From Bacillus sp. FJAT-27445 (GTDB lineage Bacteria > Bacillota > Bacilli > Bacillales > Cytobacillaceae): DNA of 64,000 nt. A program made the position numbers and the translations under genes. The stretch is taken from the NCBI RefSeq assembly GCF_001510665.1, contig NZ_LMTI01000003.1, positions 159,766-223,765 of the forward strand, read 5' to 3'. Below are positions 53,341-62,033 of the stretch, one piece after another. Within the stretch, counting starts at the first letter, position 1. Each line of letters opens with the position of its first letter. The notes beneath the pieces are model-generated. The model did not search any database, was not told the DNA's origin, and worked only from the letters and a program-made list of their open reading frames with translations.

Positions 53341-53566
53341 AGTAATGTTTTTTGCTCATTTGCGGGATGCCGCCGGAGTTGACTCGATCACTGTCGAAGC
53401 CGCGGGCAAGACGGTCGCCGAGCTAAAGGCTGAACTTGGCAAAAAATTTGATTTACCCAAAATGGATACGGTGATGACAGCAATCAATGAGGAGTTTTCA
53501 TCGAATGAAGAAACAATTAATGAGGGTGACGTGATCGCCTTCATTCCTCCGGTAAGCGGGGGCTGA
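53333..53566 (+). CDS. moaD: Molybdopterin synthase sulfur carrier subunit MoaD
   Basis: A 77-residue beta-grasp sulfur carrier ending in the required Gly-Gly (IPPVSGG). The start overlaps the end of moaE (ATGAATAA), so the two synthase subunits are translationally coupled. MoeB, encoded just downstream, would adenylylate its C-terminus. Confidence 0.95.
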   Translation: MNKVMFFAHLRDAAGVDSITVEAAGKTVAELKAELGKKFDLPKMDTVMTAINEEFSSNEETINEGDVIAFIPPVSGG

Positions 53567-53592
53567 AAACAGGCAGGATAGATAAACCCGCT

Positions 53593-53620
53593 GGGCTTCC
53601 GTAGAAAGGAAGCCCTGTCT
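53593..53620 (+). terminator. Hairpin after moaD
   Basis: Stem GGGCTTCC/GGAAGCCC followed by a short T-rich stretch; may end or attenuate transcription before moeB. Confidence 0.65.
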
Positions 53621-53672
53621 TTTCTATATGGGAAATCCACTATCCAGTGCCCAGGAGAGGGGAAATTGAAGT

Positions 53673-54692
53673 ATGGCAGAACGGTATTCAAGGCAAATAC
53701 TTTTTCCCGGGATTGGCAGGGAAGGCCAGGAAAAAATTCGCGCAAAGCATGTTTTGCTGGTCGGCGCCGGAGCGCTTGGATCGGGGAACGCGGAAATCCT
53801 CACAAGGGCTGGGATTGGCAGGCTGACAATCATTGACCGAGATTACGTGGAGGCGAGCAACCTCCAGCGCCAGCAGTTGTATACTGAGGAAGATGTGGCC
53901 GAAAAGCTCCCTAAGGCTGCAGCCGCAGAAAAAAAACTTCATGCGATCAACTCGGATGTTGAAATAGAAGCGATTATCGGTGACGCCACCCCCGAAGTGC
54001 TGGAGAGGCTGGCGAAAGGAATCGATTTGATTATAGATGCGACCGACAATTTTGAGACGAGGATGGCCATCAACGATGTTTCACAAAAATACAGGATTCC
54101 GTGGATATACGGCGCCTGTGTTGGCAGCCATGGGATGGTCTTTACCATTCTGCCTGGAGTGACTCCGTGCCTGAATTGCCTGCTGAGGACGATTCCGCTT
54201 CAAGGACTGACCTGTGATACAGGCGGAATCATTGCCCCGGCCGCCCAGATGGTTATTTCCCATCAAACCGCTGAAGCGCTCAAAATCCTTGTTGAGGATT
54301 GGGATGCAGTCAGGTCAACCTTCGTCAGCTTTGATTTGTGGCGGAATGAATATACATCGATGAGGATGTCCAAGGCAAAGTACGAGGGCTGCTTGTCATG
54401 CGGCGAACATCCTTCTTATCCGTATCTCGATCATGAAAACAGGACAAAAACAACAGTGCTTTGCGGACGGGATACTGTGCAAATCCGGCCATCCGTACAG
54501 GGCGAGGTTTCGCTTGAGAAGCTAGCAGCGCAGCTTGGATCCCTCGGCTATGCAGTCAAAGGCAATCCATACCTCATCTCAGTTGAACTTGGTGAAGAGC
54601 GAATGGTCATTTTTAACGATGGACGTGCCCTTATACATGGAACGAAGGATTTAACCCATGCTAAATCGGTTTATCAGAGGATAATGGGGTAA
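53673..54692 (+). CDS. moeB: Molybdopterin-synthase adenylyltransferase MoeB (ThiF/HesA family)
   Basis: A 339-residue E1-like enzyme that activates the MoaD C-terminal Gly. ATP-binding loop GAGALGSGNAE, SNLQRQQLYTEEDV, DATDNFETRMAIND; zinc CxxC pairs PCLNCLL and GCLSCGE; LTCDTGG conserved loop Cys. The C-terminal 80 residues form an extra ubiquitin/MoaD-like region rather than a rhodanese. Last gene of the molybdenum cofactor cluster, followed by a strong terminator. Confidence 0.9.
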   Translation: MAERYSRQILFPGIGREGQEKIRAKHVLLVGAGALGSGNAEILTRAGIGRLTIIDRDYVEASNLQRQQLYTEEDVAEKLPKAAAAEKKLHAINSDVEIEAIIGDATPEVLERLAKGIDLIIDATDNFETRMAINDVSQKYRIPWIYGACVGSHGMVFTILPGVTPCLNCLLRTIPLQGLTCDTGGIIAPAAQMVISHQTAEALKILVEDWDAVRSTFVSFDLWRNEYTSMRMSKAKYEGCLSCGEHPSYPYLDHENRTKTTVLCGRDTVQIRPSVQGEVSLEKLAAQLGSLGYAVKGNPYLISVELGEERMVIFNDGRALIHGTKDLTHAKSVYQRIMG

Positions 54693-54722
54693 ACCAGTCC
54701 GGTATAGAAGAAAAATACCCGT

Positions 54723-54766
54723 GTAGACAAACTCGAAGAGTTTCGGGTTTGCCTACAGTCTTTTTT
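54723..54766 (+). terminator. Terminator after moeB
   Basis: Interrupted stem GTAG-CAAAC/GTTTG-CTAC followed by T6. Confidence 0.85.
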
Positions 54767-54804
54767 AATTTCAAATATAAATTGAAATGACAATGCGTCT
54801 CTAG

Positions 54805-54985
54805 ATTTCCATTCCGGGTGGACGCTTTCCGCGGGCGGGGCCGAGCCGCTTCCCTCGCTACGCTCAGTCCAGGGTCTCGACTATCCTGCTATTCCCGCAG
54901 GACATACAGCTTCCCCGAATAAGCTTTGCACGAAGGAAATGCGATAGCATTTTCGAGGAGTCGCCACCCTCCATTCCAATCAAAT
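54805..54985. repeat. Dispersed Bacillaceae intergenic repeat, copy 1
   Basis: A GC-rich non-coding block with GGTGGACGCTTTCCGCGGGC at the left and GTCGCCACCC at the right, containing several small hairpins (CCTGC..GCAGG). Its left end is the reverse complement of the right end of the copy at 55144-55270, so the two copies are in opposite orientation. Confidence 0.6.
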
Positions 54986-55143
54986 GAAATTCCCTTTTTA
55001 TAAAGAACACTATATTTATGAGGTGCCCGGTGATGACTAAAAATCAATCCAATGAATGTGAACAATTGGAAAAAAGTTTTTAGTTTAATTTAACCTGGTT
55101 CTTCACCATAAGTGCTGGTTTATGATTAATATGCCTAACTTTA

Positions 55144-55270
55144 TGTTGATTGGAGCGGAGGGTACCGACTCCGGCGGGATGTAGCGGCAAGGTGGAGACC
55201 CCACAGGCGCAAGCCGAGGAGGCTCCACTGACGCCCCGCGGAAAGCGTGTGCCCGTAGAGCAAATCAACA
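55144..55270. repeat. Miniature repeat element with terminal inverted repeats, copy 2
   Basis: Bounded by TGTTGATT and AATCAACA. Internal GACTCCGGCGGGA, GGAGACCCCACAGGCGCAAGC, GAGGAGGCTCCACTGACGCC and GCGGAAAGCG words are typical of the abundant short repeat family of Bacillaceae intergenic regions. No coding capacity. Confidence 0.7.
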
Positions 55271-55333
55271 CATTCGCAAAAACCACTTTTGTGGGGAAGA
55301 ACTTTTAACCTTCGTAATTTCCATATTAATTAC

Positions 55334-55368
55334 AAAAGGCAGCGAGGGGTAACCTCTCGCTGCCTTTT
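55334..55368. terminator. Strong bidirectional-type hairpin (distal)
   Basis: Perfect stem AAAAGGCAGCGAG/CTCTCGCTGCCTTTT, near-symmetric so it has T runs on both strands. Confidence 0.8.
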
Positions 55369-55380
55369 GTTGACAATCAG

Positions 55381-55411
55381 AAATCCCCGGAAATGTCGTT
55401 TCCGGGGATTT
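55381..55411 (-). terminator. Hairpin immediately after the YflT-type gene (proximal)
   Basis: Perfect 13-bp stem AAATCCCCGGAAA/TTTCCGGGGATTT, 4 bases after the gene end on the minus strand. Confidence 0.8.
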
Positions 55412-55414
55412 CGT

Positions 55415-55738
55415 TTACTTTTTAGAAGCAACAAGGACAAGGCGCCCTTCATCCAACACTTTTTCATAGCGTTCTGCCTCATCTGCCGTAAGTCCCAAAG
55501 ACTCGAACTGGGAGCGCAATTCGTCGCCGCGTTTTTTGAATACATTTGCGACCGAGTCAATCAATCCTTGTTCCTTGAGGCCTACATCACCGGCTCCGAG
55601 CGCATCCGCCAGGTCATCTTCGCGATCCTTATCATGGGCGAACAGATAGACTTCATCTTTTGTGTATCCCTCGGTAGCCAGTAATGCTAGTTTATCTTTA
55701 GCCTGGACTCCGTTCTCGACAACCTCTACTTTAACCAT
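55415..55738 (-). CDS. YflT-family general stress protein
   Basis: A 107-residue acidic soluble protein of the heat-induced stress protein YflT family (VKVEVVENGVQAKDKLALLA, GYTKDEVYLFAHDKDRED, SQFESLGLTADEAERYEKVL, GRLVLVASKK). AAAGGAGGAATTATACT ribosome binding site. B. subtilis relatives belong to the sigma-B general stress regulon, and a sigma-B-like promoter is visible upstream. Two hairpin terminators follow. Molecular function unknown. Confidence 0.87.
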   Translation of the reverse strand: MVKVEVVENGVQAKDKLALLATEGYTKDEVYLFAHDKDREDDLADALGAGDVGLKEQGLIDSVANVFKKRGDELRSQFESLGLTADEAERYEKVLDEGRLVLVASKK

Positions 55739-55778
55739 AGTATAATTCCTCCTTTGTAATGATTCACACAGTTTTTAT

Positions 55779-55803
55779 ATAACCTCTCCTGTGGCAGCTA
55801 AAC
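55779..55803 (-). promoter_or_regulatory. Sigma-B-like promoter of the YflT-type gene
   Basis: On the minus strand GTTTAG, 13 bases, GGTTAT: one mismatch in each box to GTTTAA-N12-15-GGGTAT. About 45 bases upstream of the start codon. Confidence 0.55.
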
Positions 55804-55900
55804 ATGAAAGTTTCGGAAATCCCCGGCAGATTTCCGTTTCGGGCTGAAAGGATGATAGAATCATAGAAAAAAGGGAATAGTGGGGGAAAGGAGGGATTCT

Positions 55901-56581
55901 ATGCTAGAAAATACATTGCCGCCGAGCTGGTCAATTCTTCTTGGCGAGGAATATCAAAAGGACTATTTTCAAAGGCTGAGAGAGTTTTTAATAGAGGAAT
56001 ATCGGACAAAAACTGTCTTTCCGGAATACAAGGATATATTCAATTCCCTTATGCTGACGGGGTACGATGAAGTAAAAGTAGTCATACTCGGCCAGGATCC
56101 ATACCATGGTCCTGGACAGGCCCACGGATTAAGTTTTTCTGTAAAACCCGGAATTAATCCGCCCCCATCACTGAAGAATATTTTTAAGGAACTGTGTGAT
56201 GACCTCGGGTTTGAATCGCCAGACCATGGCTATTTGTTAAAGTGGGCTGAACAGGGAGTTCTCTTGCTGAACACAGTGCTGACAGTGCGTAAAGGGGAAG
56301 CAAATTCCCACCGCGGCAAAGGCTGGGAGCAATTTACCGATAAAGTCATTACCCTTTTGAATGAAAGGGATAAGCCTGTTGTATTTATTCTTTGGGGAAA
56401 GCCGGCCCAAAGCAAACTGAATTTAATAGATACCTCGAAGCACTCGATCATCATGTCGCCGCATCCGAGCCCTTTTTCGGCGAGGAAAGGTTTTTTTGGC
56501 AGCAGGCCATTTTCGAAAACGAATGAATTACTGCGGTCGATTGGCCAGGAAGAAATAGATTGGCAGCTTCCTCCACTTTAA
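55901..56581 (+). CDS. ung: Uracil-DNA glycosylase
   Basis: A 226-residue base-excision repair enzyme that removes uracil from DNA. Family 1 motifs: [18 protein letters not shown] (catalytic Asp and the water-activating loop), [33 protein letters not shown] (active-site His and DNA-minor-groove loop). ATG 55901 follows AAAGGAGGG. As in B. subtilis (ywdG) it lies upstream of ywdI and ywdK, here with a DUF1259 gene in between. Confidence 0.96.
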   Translation: MLENTLPPSWSILLGEEYQKDYFQRLREFLIEEYRTKTVFPEYKDIFNSLMLTGYDEVKVVILGQDPYHGPGQAHGLSFSVKPGINPPPSLKNIFKELCDDLGFESPDHGYLLKWAEQGVLLLNTVLTVRKGEANSHRGKGWEQFTDKVITLLNERDKPVVFILWGKPAQSKLNLIDTSKHSIIMSPHPSPFSARKGFFGSRPFSKTNELLRSIGQEEIDWQLPPL

Positions 56582-56639
56582 GCATTCGCTGAATTTATTA
56601 TTCTACTTTTTTTTCAGGACAAGCGTTTATACAAGAAAG

Positions 56640-56680
56640 TCCCTCCCTTCATAGTCTAGTACGGAACAAGAAGGGAGGGA
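56640..56680 (+). promoter_or_regulatory. Ribosome-binding-site-sequestering hairpin
   Basis: TCCCTCCCTT (56640-56649) is fully complementary to AAGGGAGGGA (56671-56680), which is the Shine-Dalgarno sequence of the gene starting at 56686. No T run follows, so it is not a terminator. Confidence 0.6.
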
Positions 56681-56685
56681 AAAAA

Positions 56686-57063
56686 ATGAGAGTTACTTGC
56701 CAGAATCTAGCTGATATTATTGGTGGAGCAGTCATAACAACCACAGGTGCCTGCGTGGTCCAGCCCAACCGGAATATCAAAGCCACAATCCTTGGACGGC
56801 AGACTAGATCTCCGCTCGCACTGCCGTTTGCCCTGTCCTTTGAACGAAATGGCCTGAATCTTGGGGAAACGGTCATCCTTCAAAGGGAAATCAATCCAAT
56901 GCTTACCGCATTAAGAAAGCGAGGGCTGATTGTAACGGCTGTGCACAACCACTGGCTGTTTGATGAGCCGAGAATAATGTATATGCACTGGGAATCAGAA
57001 GGGAATGCGGTTGAATTTGCGGAAAAAAGCTTTGACGCCGCCCTTGAAGCAGGACTGTTTTAA
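56686..57063 (+). CDS. DUF1259 (LppY/LpqO-like) protein
   Basis: A 125-residue protein with the DUF1259 pattern: FALSFERNGLNLGETVILQREINPML, LRKRGLIVTAVHNHWLFDEPRIMYMHWESEG. HNHW and MHWE give conserved His residues that could bind metal. Unlike actinobacterial LpqO/LppY it has no signal peptide and is a single domain. Its ribosome binding site is buried in a 10-bp hairpin. Inserted between ung and ywdI. Function unknown. Confidence 0.78.
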   Translation: MRVTCQNLADIIGGAVITTTGACVVQPNRNIKATILGRQTRSPLALPFALSFERNGLNLGETVILQREINPMLTALRKRGLIVTAVHNHWLFDEPRIMYMHWESEGNAVEFAEKSFDAALEAGLF

Positions 57064-57083
57064 GCGATAGAAAGGCGTTGCAT

Positions 57084-57119
57084 AAAAGGCTGGAGTCGAA
57101 ACGGGCTCTTAGCCTTTTT
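57084..57119 (+). terminator. Terminator after the DUF1259 gene
   Basis: Stem AAAAGGCT/AGCCTTTTT with a 20-base loop. Confidence 0.7.
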
Positions 57120-57221
57120 GTCTTGGGAATATGCTTAAGGGAGCAGGGATGTGCGATTTAAATTGGAATCATGTAAAATGGACATATTGTTAGGAAGTGC
57201 TGTTCAAGGGAGTGGATTTTT

Positions 57222-57497
57222 TTGAACATACATATTGAAACGCTTTTGGCTAAAATTTCGGAAGAGCTTGGCCTTGCCAAGGGTGCTGTAAAAGAGGAGG
57301 AACTTCGTGAAAAAGTATACTCTATCAAAACTCTTTGCGAGGTCATCCTTACTGAAAGGGAAACGCCAGTCCCTAAAGAGAGGCAAGCTTTGGGGGTTCA
57401 AGCCTTTCCGGCGGGCGGACCGAGAGCGATTCCTAGTCAGGGCCAGAAGCTTGAGTTGAAAGACGAGGCGAACGGGGATTCAATTTTTGATTTTTAG
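57222..57497 (+). CDS. ywdI: YwdI family protein
   Basis: A 91-residue protein matching B. subtilis YwdI by position (after ung, before ywdK) and by the N-terminal helical pattern MNIHIETLLAKISEELGLAK and LREKVYSIKTLCEVIL. TTG start with GGGAGTGG 8 bases upstream. The C-terminal half is low-complexity and acidic, ending SIFDF. Function unknown. Confidence 0.78.
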   Translation: MNIHIETLLAKISEELGLAKGAVKEEELREKVYSIKTLCEVILTERETPVPKERQALGVQAFPAGGPRAIPSQGQKLELKDEANGDSIFDF

Positions 57498-57514
57498 AAA
57501 GAGGGTAAAATGAA

Positions 57515-57886
57515 TTGAAAACATTTATTATAATTGGGGCTATAAATGCATTTTTAGCTGTGGCGCTTGGGGCATTTGGTGCGCATGGCCTTGAGGGGCG
57601 GCTTACTCCAAAGTATCTGGAAATATGGAAAACCGGAGTTAACTATCAAATGTTTCATGCGGCCGGACTGCTCATTATCGGCCTTCTCGCCGGCAAAGTA
57701 CCAACCGGATCGGTCTTTACCACAGCCGGATGGCTTATGCTTACTGGAATAGTCCTCTTTAGCGGCAGCCTTTACGTACTAAGCCTGACGAAAATTAGTG
57801 TCCTTGGTGCGATCACACCTTTGGGCGGAGTGGCATTCCTTGCTGCATGGGTATTGATCATCGTTGGCGCCTCAAAGTATTTATAA
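57515..57886 (+). CDS. ywdK: DUF423 membrane protein YwdK
   Basis: A 123-residue protein with four hydrophobic spans and the DUF423 signatures GAFGAHGLEGRL, YQMFHAAGLLIIG, and FSGSLYVLSLTK plus GAITPLGGVAFLAAW. TTG start with AGAGGGT upstream, 17 bases after ywdI, so cotranscribed. Function unknown in the family. Confidence 0.9.
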   Translation: MKTFIIIGAINAFLAVALGAFGAHGLEGRLTPKYLEIWKTGVNYQMFHAAGLLIIGLLAGKVPTGSVFTTAGWLMLTGIVLFSGSLYVLSLTKISVLGAITPLGGVAFLAAWVLIIVGASKYL

Positions 57887-57901
57887 TATTTTTTGAAAAA
57901 T

Positions 57902-57939
57902 AAGGAGGGCCGCTGGCTTAGCCATGCGGTCCTCCTTTT
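57902..57939. terminator. Bidirectional terminator between ywdK and gerQ
   Basis: Stem AAGGAGG-CCGC/GCGG-CCTCCTT between convergent genes, with T run on the plus strand. Confidence 0.85.
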
Positions 57940-57958
57940 CGTAAGGGTAAATTTCCTT

Positions 57959-58465
57959 TTAGCGTGGGGAGTAAGAGGCGAGGCCTGCTCCGCCACCGGG
58001 GAATGGGTATTGATACTCGATTTCCTCATCGAATGTAATATAGTCCAGATAAACCATCAAAAGTAAGTAACGCGTTCCTGTTTGCGGGTCGCTAAGGATG
58101 ATATGGTCACGGCCGGCCGCTTCAATAATGCCTTTAAAAACCTGCTGCCGTTTTTGGCCATCCCTTGTCCCTTCAAATGTCATGTAAACCGTGGCCAGTT
58201 TTCCTTTGTTAAGCCGGAGGATATTTTCAATATAGGATTCCTCAATCGGGAGCATTCCTGGTACCTGCGGCCCGGTCGTTGGAGCACTATGCGGTATAGG
58301 TACAAAGCCCCCGCTTCCTGGCATAGTCGGGTACCCCCCCATTTGACCGCCACCGAAAGACTGCTGTTGCTGCTGTCCCGGTCCAGGACTGATAGGTACA
58401 CCACCCGTTCCGGTATAAGGTTGGAACCCTTGCTGCCCCGTACCATAACTTCCGTATGGATTCAT
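57959..58465 (-). CDS. gerQ: Spore coat protein GerQ
   Basis: A 168-residue spore coat protein that in B. subtilis is cross-linked by transglutaminase and needed to localise the cortex-lytic enzyme CwlJ. The N-terminal half is Gly/Gln/Pro-rich (GQQQQQSFGGGQMGGYP), supplying Gln for cross-linking. The C-terminal half is the conserved domain (EESYIENILRLNKGKLATVY, VFKGIIEAAGRDHIILSD, YLDYITFDEEIEY). AGAGGAGGGAATGAA ribosome binding site. Expected to be expressed from a mother-cell promoter. Confidence 0.93.
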   Translation of the reverse strand: MNPYGSYGTGQQGFQPYTGTGGVPISPGPGQQQQQSFGGGQMGGYPTMPGSGGFVPIPHSAPTTGPQVPGMLPIEESYIENILRLNKGKLATVYMTFEGTRDGQKRQQVFKGIIEAAGRDHIILSDPQTGTRYLLLMVYLDYITFDEEIEYQYPFPGGGAGLASYSPR

Positions 58466-58710
58466 TTCATTCCCTCCTCTAAAAAATAAGCATGGGGAAT
58501 GCGCCCAGCTGAAGTGGGGCTATCCCGCCGCATTTTGCCGATTATCCACAATCCTCGCCCAAGTTTTGTGCAATGCGGGAAGTGAAGACTCGCTAATTGA
58601 ATCTTATGAAGGAAAGAACGGAAATATGACTGTCGGGGATGACTCGCATTTACAGAAGTGGAGGAAGTTTTTAAGAGGTGCGGATTTTCTATTGATTTGA
58701 TGAGGCAAGG

Positions 58711-58739
58711 AAAAAGCCCCGCAACCACACGGGCGGGGC
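58711..58739 (-). terminator. Terminator after hemQ
   Basis: Stem GCCCCGC/GCGGGGC; on the minus strand followed by T5. Confidence 0.88.
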
Positions 58740-58753
58740 ACAAAAATACTTTA

Positions 58754-59497
58754 TTATACATGCAGGAAGGAATTCACTCCATCCTCTGTGAGCAGGTTGC
58801 CAACAAAGAATGATCCAAATTCGCCATAGCGGGCGCTTACTTCGTCAAAGCGCATTTCATATACCAGTTTTTTGAACTGGAGTACATCGTCTGAGAACAG
58901 GGTAACGCCCCATTCGTAATCGTCAAAGCCGACAGATCCAGTGATAATTTGTTTTACCTTGCCAGCGTATTGCCGGCCAATCATTCCATGGCTGTACATG
59001 AGCTTCTTACGATCTTCCATCGGCAGCATATACCAGTTGTCATTGCCCTGGCGGCGCTTGTCCATAGGATAGAAGCAAACATACTTGGCTTTCGGAAGCA
59101 TTGGATAAAGGCGAGCGCGGACATGCGGGTTTTCATATGGATTTTCCCCGTCATTCAAATAGTTGCTAAGCTCGACGACGGAAACATAGGAATGCACGGG
59201 CAAAGTGTATTCAGCAAGCTTGGACTTGTTGAATTCCGTCTCAATCTCATTCAGATCCTCCATTGTCGGGCGCAGGATCATCATCATAAAATCGGCCTTC
59301 TGCCCTACAATTGTATACAATGCGTGGCTTCCTTCTTTCATTTCCATCGTCGCGTTCCACTTTTCGACGAGGCCAAGGAATTCATCTATAGCGGCCTGGC
59401 GCTCATCGGCAGGCGTCATCTTCCACGTTGTCCAATCCAAGCTCCTGAAATCGTGCAAACAGTACCAGCCATCCAGCGTCTTTGCTGCTTCACTCAT
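58754..59497 (-). CDS. hemQ: Coproheme decarboxylase HemQ (ChdC)
   Basis: A 247-residue enzyme for the last step of the coproporphyrin-dependent haem pathway: two oxidative decarboxylations of Fe-coproporphyrin III. Family marks: [55 protein letters not shown] (catalytic Tyr in CFYPM), [19 protein letters not shown] (His absent, as in HemQ loops) and [13 protein letters not shown] 59497 follows GGGAGTGA. Adjacent to and divergent from pta, as in B. subtilis. Confidence 0.95.
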   Translation of the reverse strand: MSEAAKTLDGWYCLHDFRSLDWTTWKMTPADERQAAIDEFLGLVEKWNATMEMKEGSHALYTIVGQKADFMMMILRPTMEDLNEIETEFNKSKLAEYTLPVHSYVSVVELSNYLNDGENPYENPHVRARLYPMLPKAKYVCFYPMDKRRQGNDNWYMLPMEDRKKLMYSHGMIGRQYAGKVKQIITGSVGFDDYEWGVTLFSDDVLQFKKLVYEMRFDEVSARYGEFGSFFVGNLLTEDGVNSFLHV

Positions 59498-59849
59498 CAA
59501 AAATCACTCCCTATCTATACTATCCATACACCAGACTACTATATCACAGTTTCACCTAATTGCCCCAAAACAAAACCCTATGCCTGAGACAGTTTAAACA
59601 CTCCCCAAATGGGATAATTTAAAAATGTCACTATATAGTCAGTGAACGTCAAGGGTTTTCATATTTTGAGGATAATTGGAAGAAATAGTCATCCGGGGTG
59701 GGCATTTTCTGATCTTTGTTAGGAATTTAATGCTTTAACGTAACGAAGATTTCTGAAAAAAACAACTTTTGGAAGGATGCCTTGTTTTCCTTGAATTTTG
59801 CGTGCGGTGAAGTATGCTGAATATGAGTGAATAGAAGGAGGAGCGTAAC
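59498..59849. other. Divergent hemQ-pta intergenic region
   Basis: About 350 AT-rich bases with no supported gene; must hold the hemQ and pta promoters. No convincing cre site or -35/-10 pair was recognised. Confidence 0.4.
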
Positions 59850-60827
59850 GTGAGCGATTTATTTGATGGAATTAAACAGAAAATATCCGGCCACAATCTG
59901 AGGATTGTTTTCCCTGAAGGGTTTGACGAAAGAATAGTGAAGGCTGCCGGGCGTCTGGCCACAGAGGGGATCCTCACTCCTGTCCTGATCGGAAATATTG
60001 AAGAGCTTCAATCAAGGGCAAAACAGCTAGATGTTTCGCTTGAAGCAGCGGAAATTTATGATCCCGCAAATTATTTAATGATGGATGAGCTTGTCACCGC
60101 ATTTGTCGAAAGAAGAAGGGGAAAGGCAACCGAGGAAGATGCCCGGAAAATTCTCCTTGACCCAAATTATTTCGGTACGATGCTTGTTTATTTGAATAAA
60201 GCGGACGGGCTTGTAAGCGGCGCGGCACATTCTACGGCTGACACGGTAAGGCCGGCACTGCAAATTATTAAAACTAAAGAAGGCGTCAACAAAACATCGG
60301 GAGTATTCCTAATGGTCCGAGGGGATGAACAATACGTTTTTGCCGACTGTGCAATCAACATTTCCCCGGATAGCCAGGACCTGGCAGAGATTGCGATTGA
60401 AAGTGCGAGGACGGCTAGGCTGTTTGACATTGAACCGCGTGTAGCCATGCTAAGCTTTTCTACAAAAGGGTCTGCGAGGTCGCCAGAAACTGAAAAGGTA
60501 ATGGAGGCAGCGGAAGAGGCAAAACGCCGTGACCCGCTCCTTATCATTGACGGGGAGTTCCAGTTCGATGCGGCATTCGTTCCTGAAGTTGCAATTGCTA
60601 AAGCGCCGAATTCGGTTCTTCAAGGCAACGCCAACGTCTTTGTATTCCCAAGCCTTGAGGCCGGCAACATTGGTTATAAAATTGCCCAGCGGCTCGGCGG
60701 CTTCGAGGCAGTAGGGCCGTTGTTGCAAGGCCTGAACCGCCCTGTCAACGACTTGTCCCGTGGCTGCAGTACCGACGATGTCTACAACCTCGCACTCTTG
60801 ACAGCAGTCCAAACCTTGAGGCAATAG
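59850..60827 (+). CDS. pta: Phosphate acetyltransferase
   Basis: A 325-residue enzyme converting acetyl-CoA and phosphate to acetyl phosphate in overflow metabolism. Motifs: NLRIVFPEGFDERIVKAAGR, LVSGAAHSTADTVRPALQII, SPDSQDLAEIAIESARTARL, AMLSFSTKGSARSPETEKV, and the C-terminal RPVNDLSRGCSTDDVYNLAL. GTG start preceded by AAGGAGGAGCG. Followed by a strong terminator. Short Bacillus-type Pta without regulatory extension. Confidence 0.96.
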   Translation: MSDLFDGIKQKISGHNLRIVFPEGFDERIVKAAGRLATEGILTPVLIGNIEELQSRAKQLDVSLEAAEIYDPANYLMMDELVTAFVERRRGKATEEDARKILLDPNYFGTMLVYLNKADGLVSGAAHSTADTVRPALQIIKTKEGVNKTSGVFLMVRGDEQYVFADCAINISPDSQDLAEIAIESARTARLFDIEPRVAMLSFSTKGSARSPETEKVMEAAEEAKRRDPLLIIDGEFQFDAAFVPEVAIAKAPNSVLQGNANVFVFPSLEAGNIGYKIAQRLGGFEAVGPLLQGLNRPVNDLSRGCSTDDVYNLALLTAVQTLRQ

Positions 60828-60907
60828 GTTAATTTCTCTGGAGCTTTCTTCGGTGCCTGTCACCTGCCGAGGACATTTGTCAGTCCAGCGCAAACAACTT
60901 AACTATG

Positions 60908-60941
60908 AAAACCCGGCCTCCAATTGAGCGGCCGGGTTTTT
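60908..60941. terminator. Bidirectional terminator between pta and the ZIP gene
   Basis: Stem AAAACCCGGCC/GGCCGGGTTTTT with a 10-base loop. Confidence 0.9.
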
Positions 60942-60947
60942 GTTCTG

Positions 60948-61754
60948 TTAGATGAACAGCAGCAAGCTTACTGCCATGACGGCCATCCCGGCAATCAAGC
61001 CGTAGATTGGCAGATGGGTTTCATCGTACTTTTTGGCAGCGGGAAGAAGTTCATCAAGGGAGATGAAGACCATGATTCCTGCTACTGCAGCAAAGATGAC
61101 GCCAAACATAATGTCATTCAGGAATGGCATCAGGAAAAAGTACGCTGTTAACGCACCAATCGGCTCAGACAATCCGGATAGGAAGGAAAGCTTGAACGCT
61201 TTTTTCTTGTCCCCTGTTGCAAAATAAACCGGTACTGAAACCGCAATTCCCTCCGGAATGTTGTGGATGGCGATGGCGATTGCAATTGCAACGCCAAGGG
61301 CTGGATCCTGAAGGGCGGAAGTAAAGGTTGCAATTCCTTCCGGAAAGTTGTGGATTCCGATGGCGAGCGCTGTAAAGGTTCCCATTTTTAACAATGCGGC
61401 GTCTTTAACCTGACTCCCGGGCTGCATTTCTTCAACCGTTTTCAACTCATGGGGATTTCCCTGTTTCGGAATAAACTTGTCAATCAAGGCAATCAGGAGG
61501 ATCCCGCCGAAAAAGCCGCCGACCGTTGCCCAGTTCCCCTGCTGAACCCCCATTGCGGAAACAAGGGCTATTTTTGCTTTAAAAAAAATCTCGACCATCG
61601 ATACGTAGATCATGACCCCTGCTGAGAAACCCAATGTTACGGATAAAAACTTGGTGTTTGTTGTAGAGGTAAAGAAGGCCAGCAAACTTCCAATCCCGGT
61701 GGCAAGGCCTGCAAATAATGTTAATCCTAAAGCAAATAAAACTTCCTGAGACAT
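60948..61754 (-). CDS. ZIP family metal transporter (ZupT-like)
   Basis: A 268-residue inner-membrane divalent metal importer with eight predicted spans. The metal path motifs in TM4 and TM5 are clear: AIGIHNFPEGIATF and AIAIHNIPEGIAVS, as in ZupT, with the preceding MVEIF region in TM2. The ATG is preceded by GAGAGGGGAACGGTA. It interrupts the pta-lipL neighbourhood known from B. subtilis. Likely zinc, with iron or manganese possible. Confidence 0.92.
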   Translation of the reverse strand: MSQEVLFALGLTLFAGLATGIGSLLAFFTSTTNTKFLSVTLGFSAGVMIYVSMVEIFFKAKIALVSAMGVQQGNWATVGGFFGGILLIALIDKFIPKQGNPHELKTVEEMQPGSQVKDAALLKMGTFTALAIGIHNFPEGIATFTSALQDPALGVAIAIAIAIHNIPEGIAVSVPVYFATGDKKKAFKLSFLSGLSEPIGALTAYFFLMPFLNDIMFGVIFAAVAGIMVFISLDELLPAAKKYDETHLPIYGLIAGMAVMAVSLLLFI

Positions 61755-62033
61755 TACCGTTCCCCTCTCGATTTAGGTGTATATGGAGAATGCCCTGGTT
61801 TAAGGCACATCTTTGTAAAAATACTATATGCAATCAGAATGAAATGTTTCCTATGGTGAAGATTTTATCTGATAGTGAACTTCAATTGCAACAACTATTT
61901 ATTCCAATTGAAAAAATAATGAACCTTAATCGGCTTTCCACGCCATTCGGGAGGTTTATTTTAACAACAGCGACTATGTTATAGAACTTGCCCGTAAAAT
62001 CGCGTGGGCTTGCCCCGAGGATGTAAGGGCATC

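Noticed and set aside
55289-55684. 131-codon plus-strand ORF
   Set aside because: It is antisense to the YflT-type gene and includes both of its terminator hairpins.
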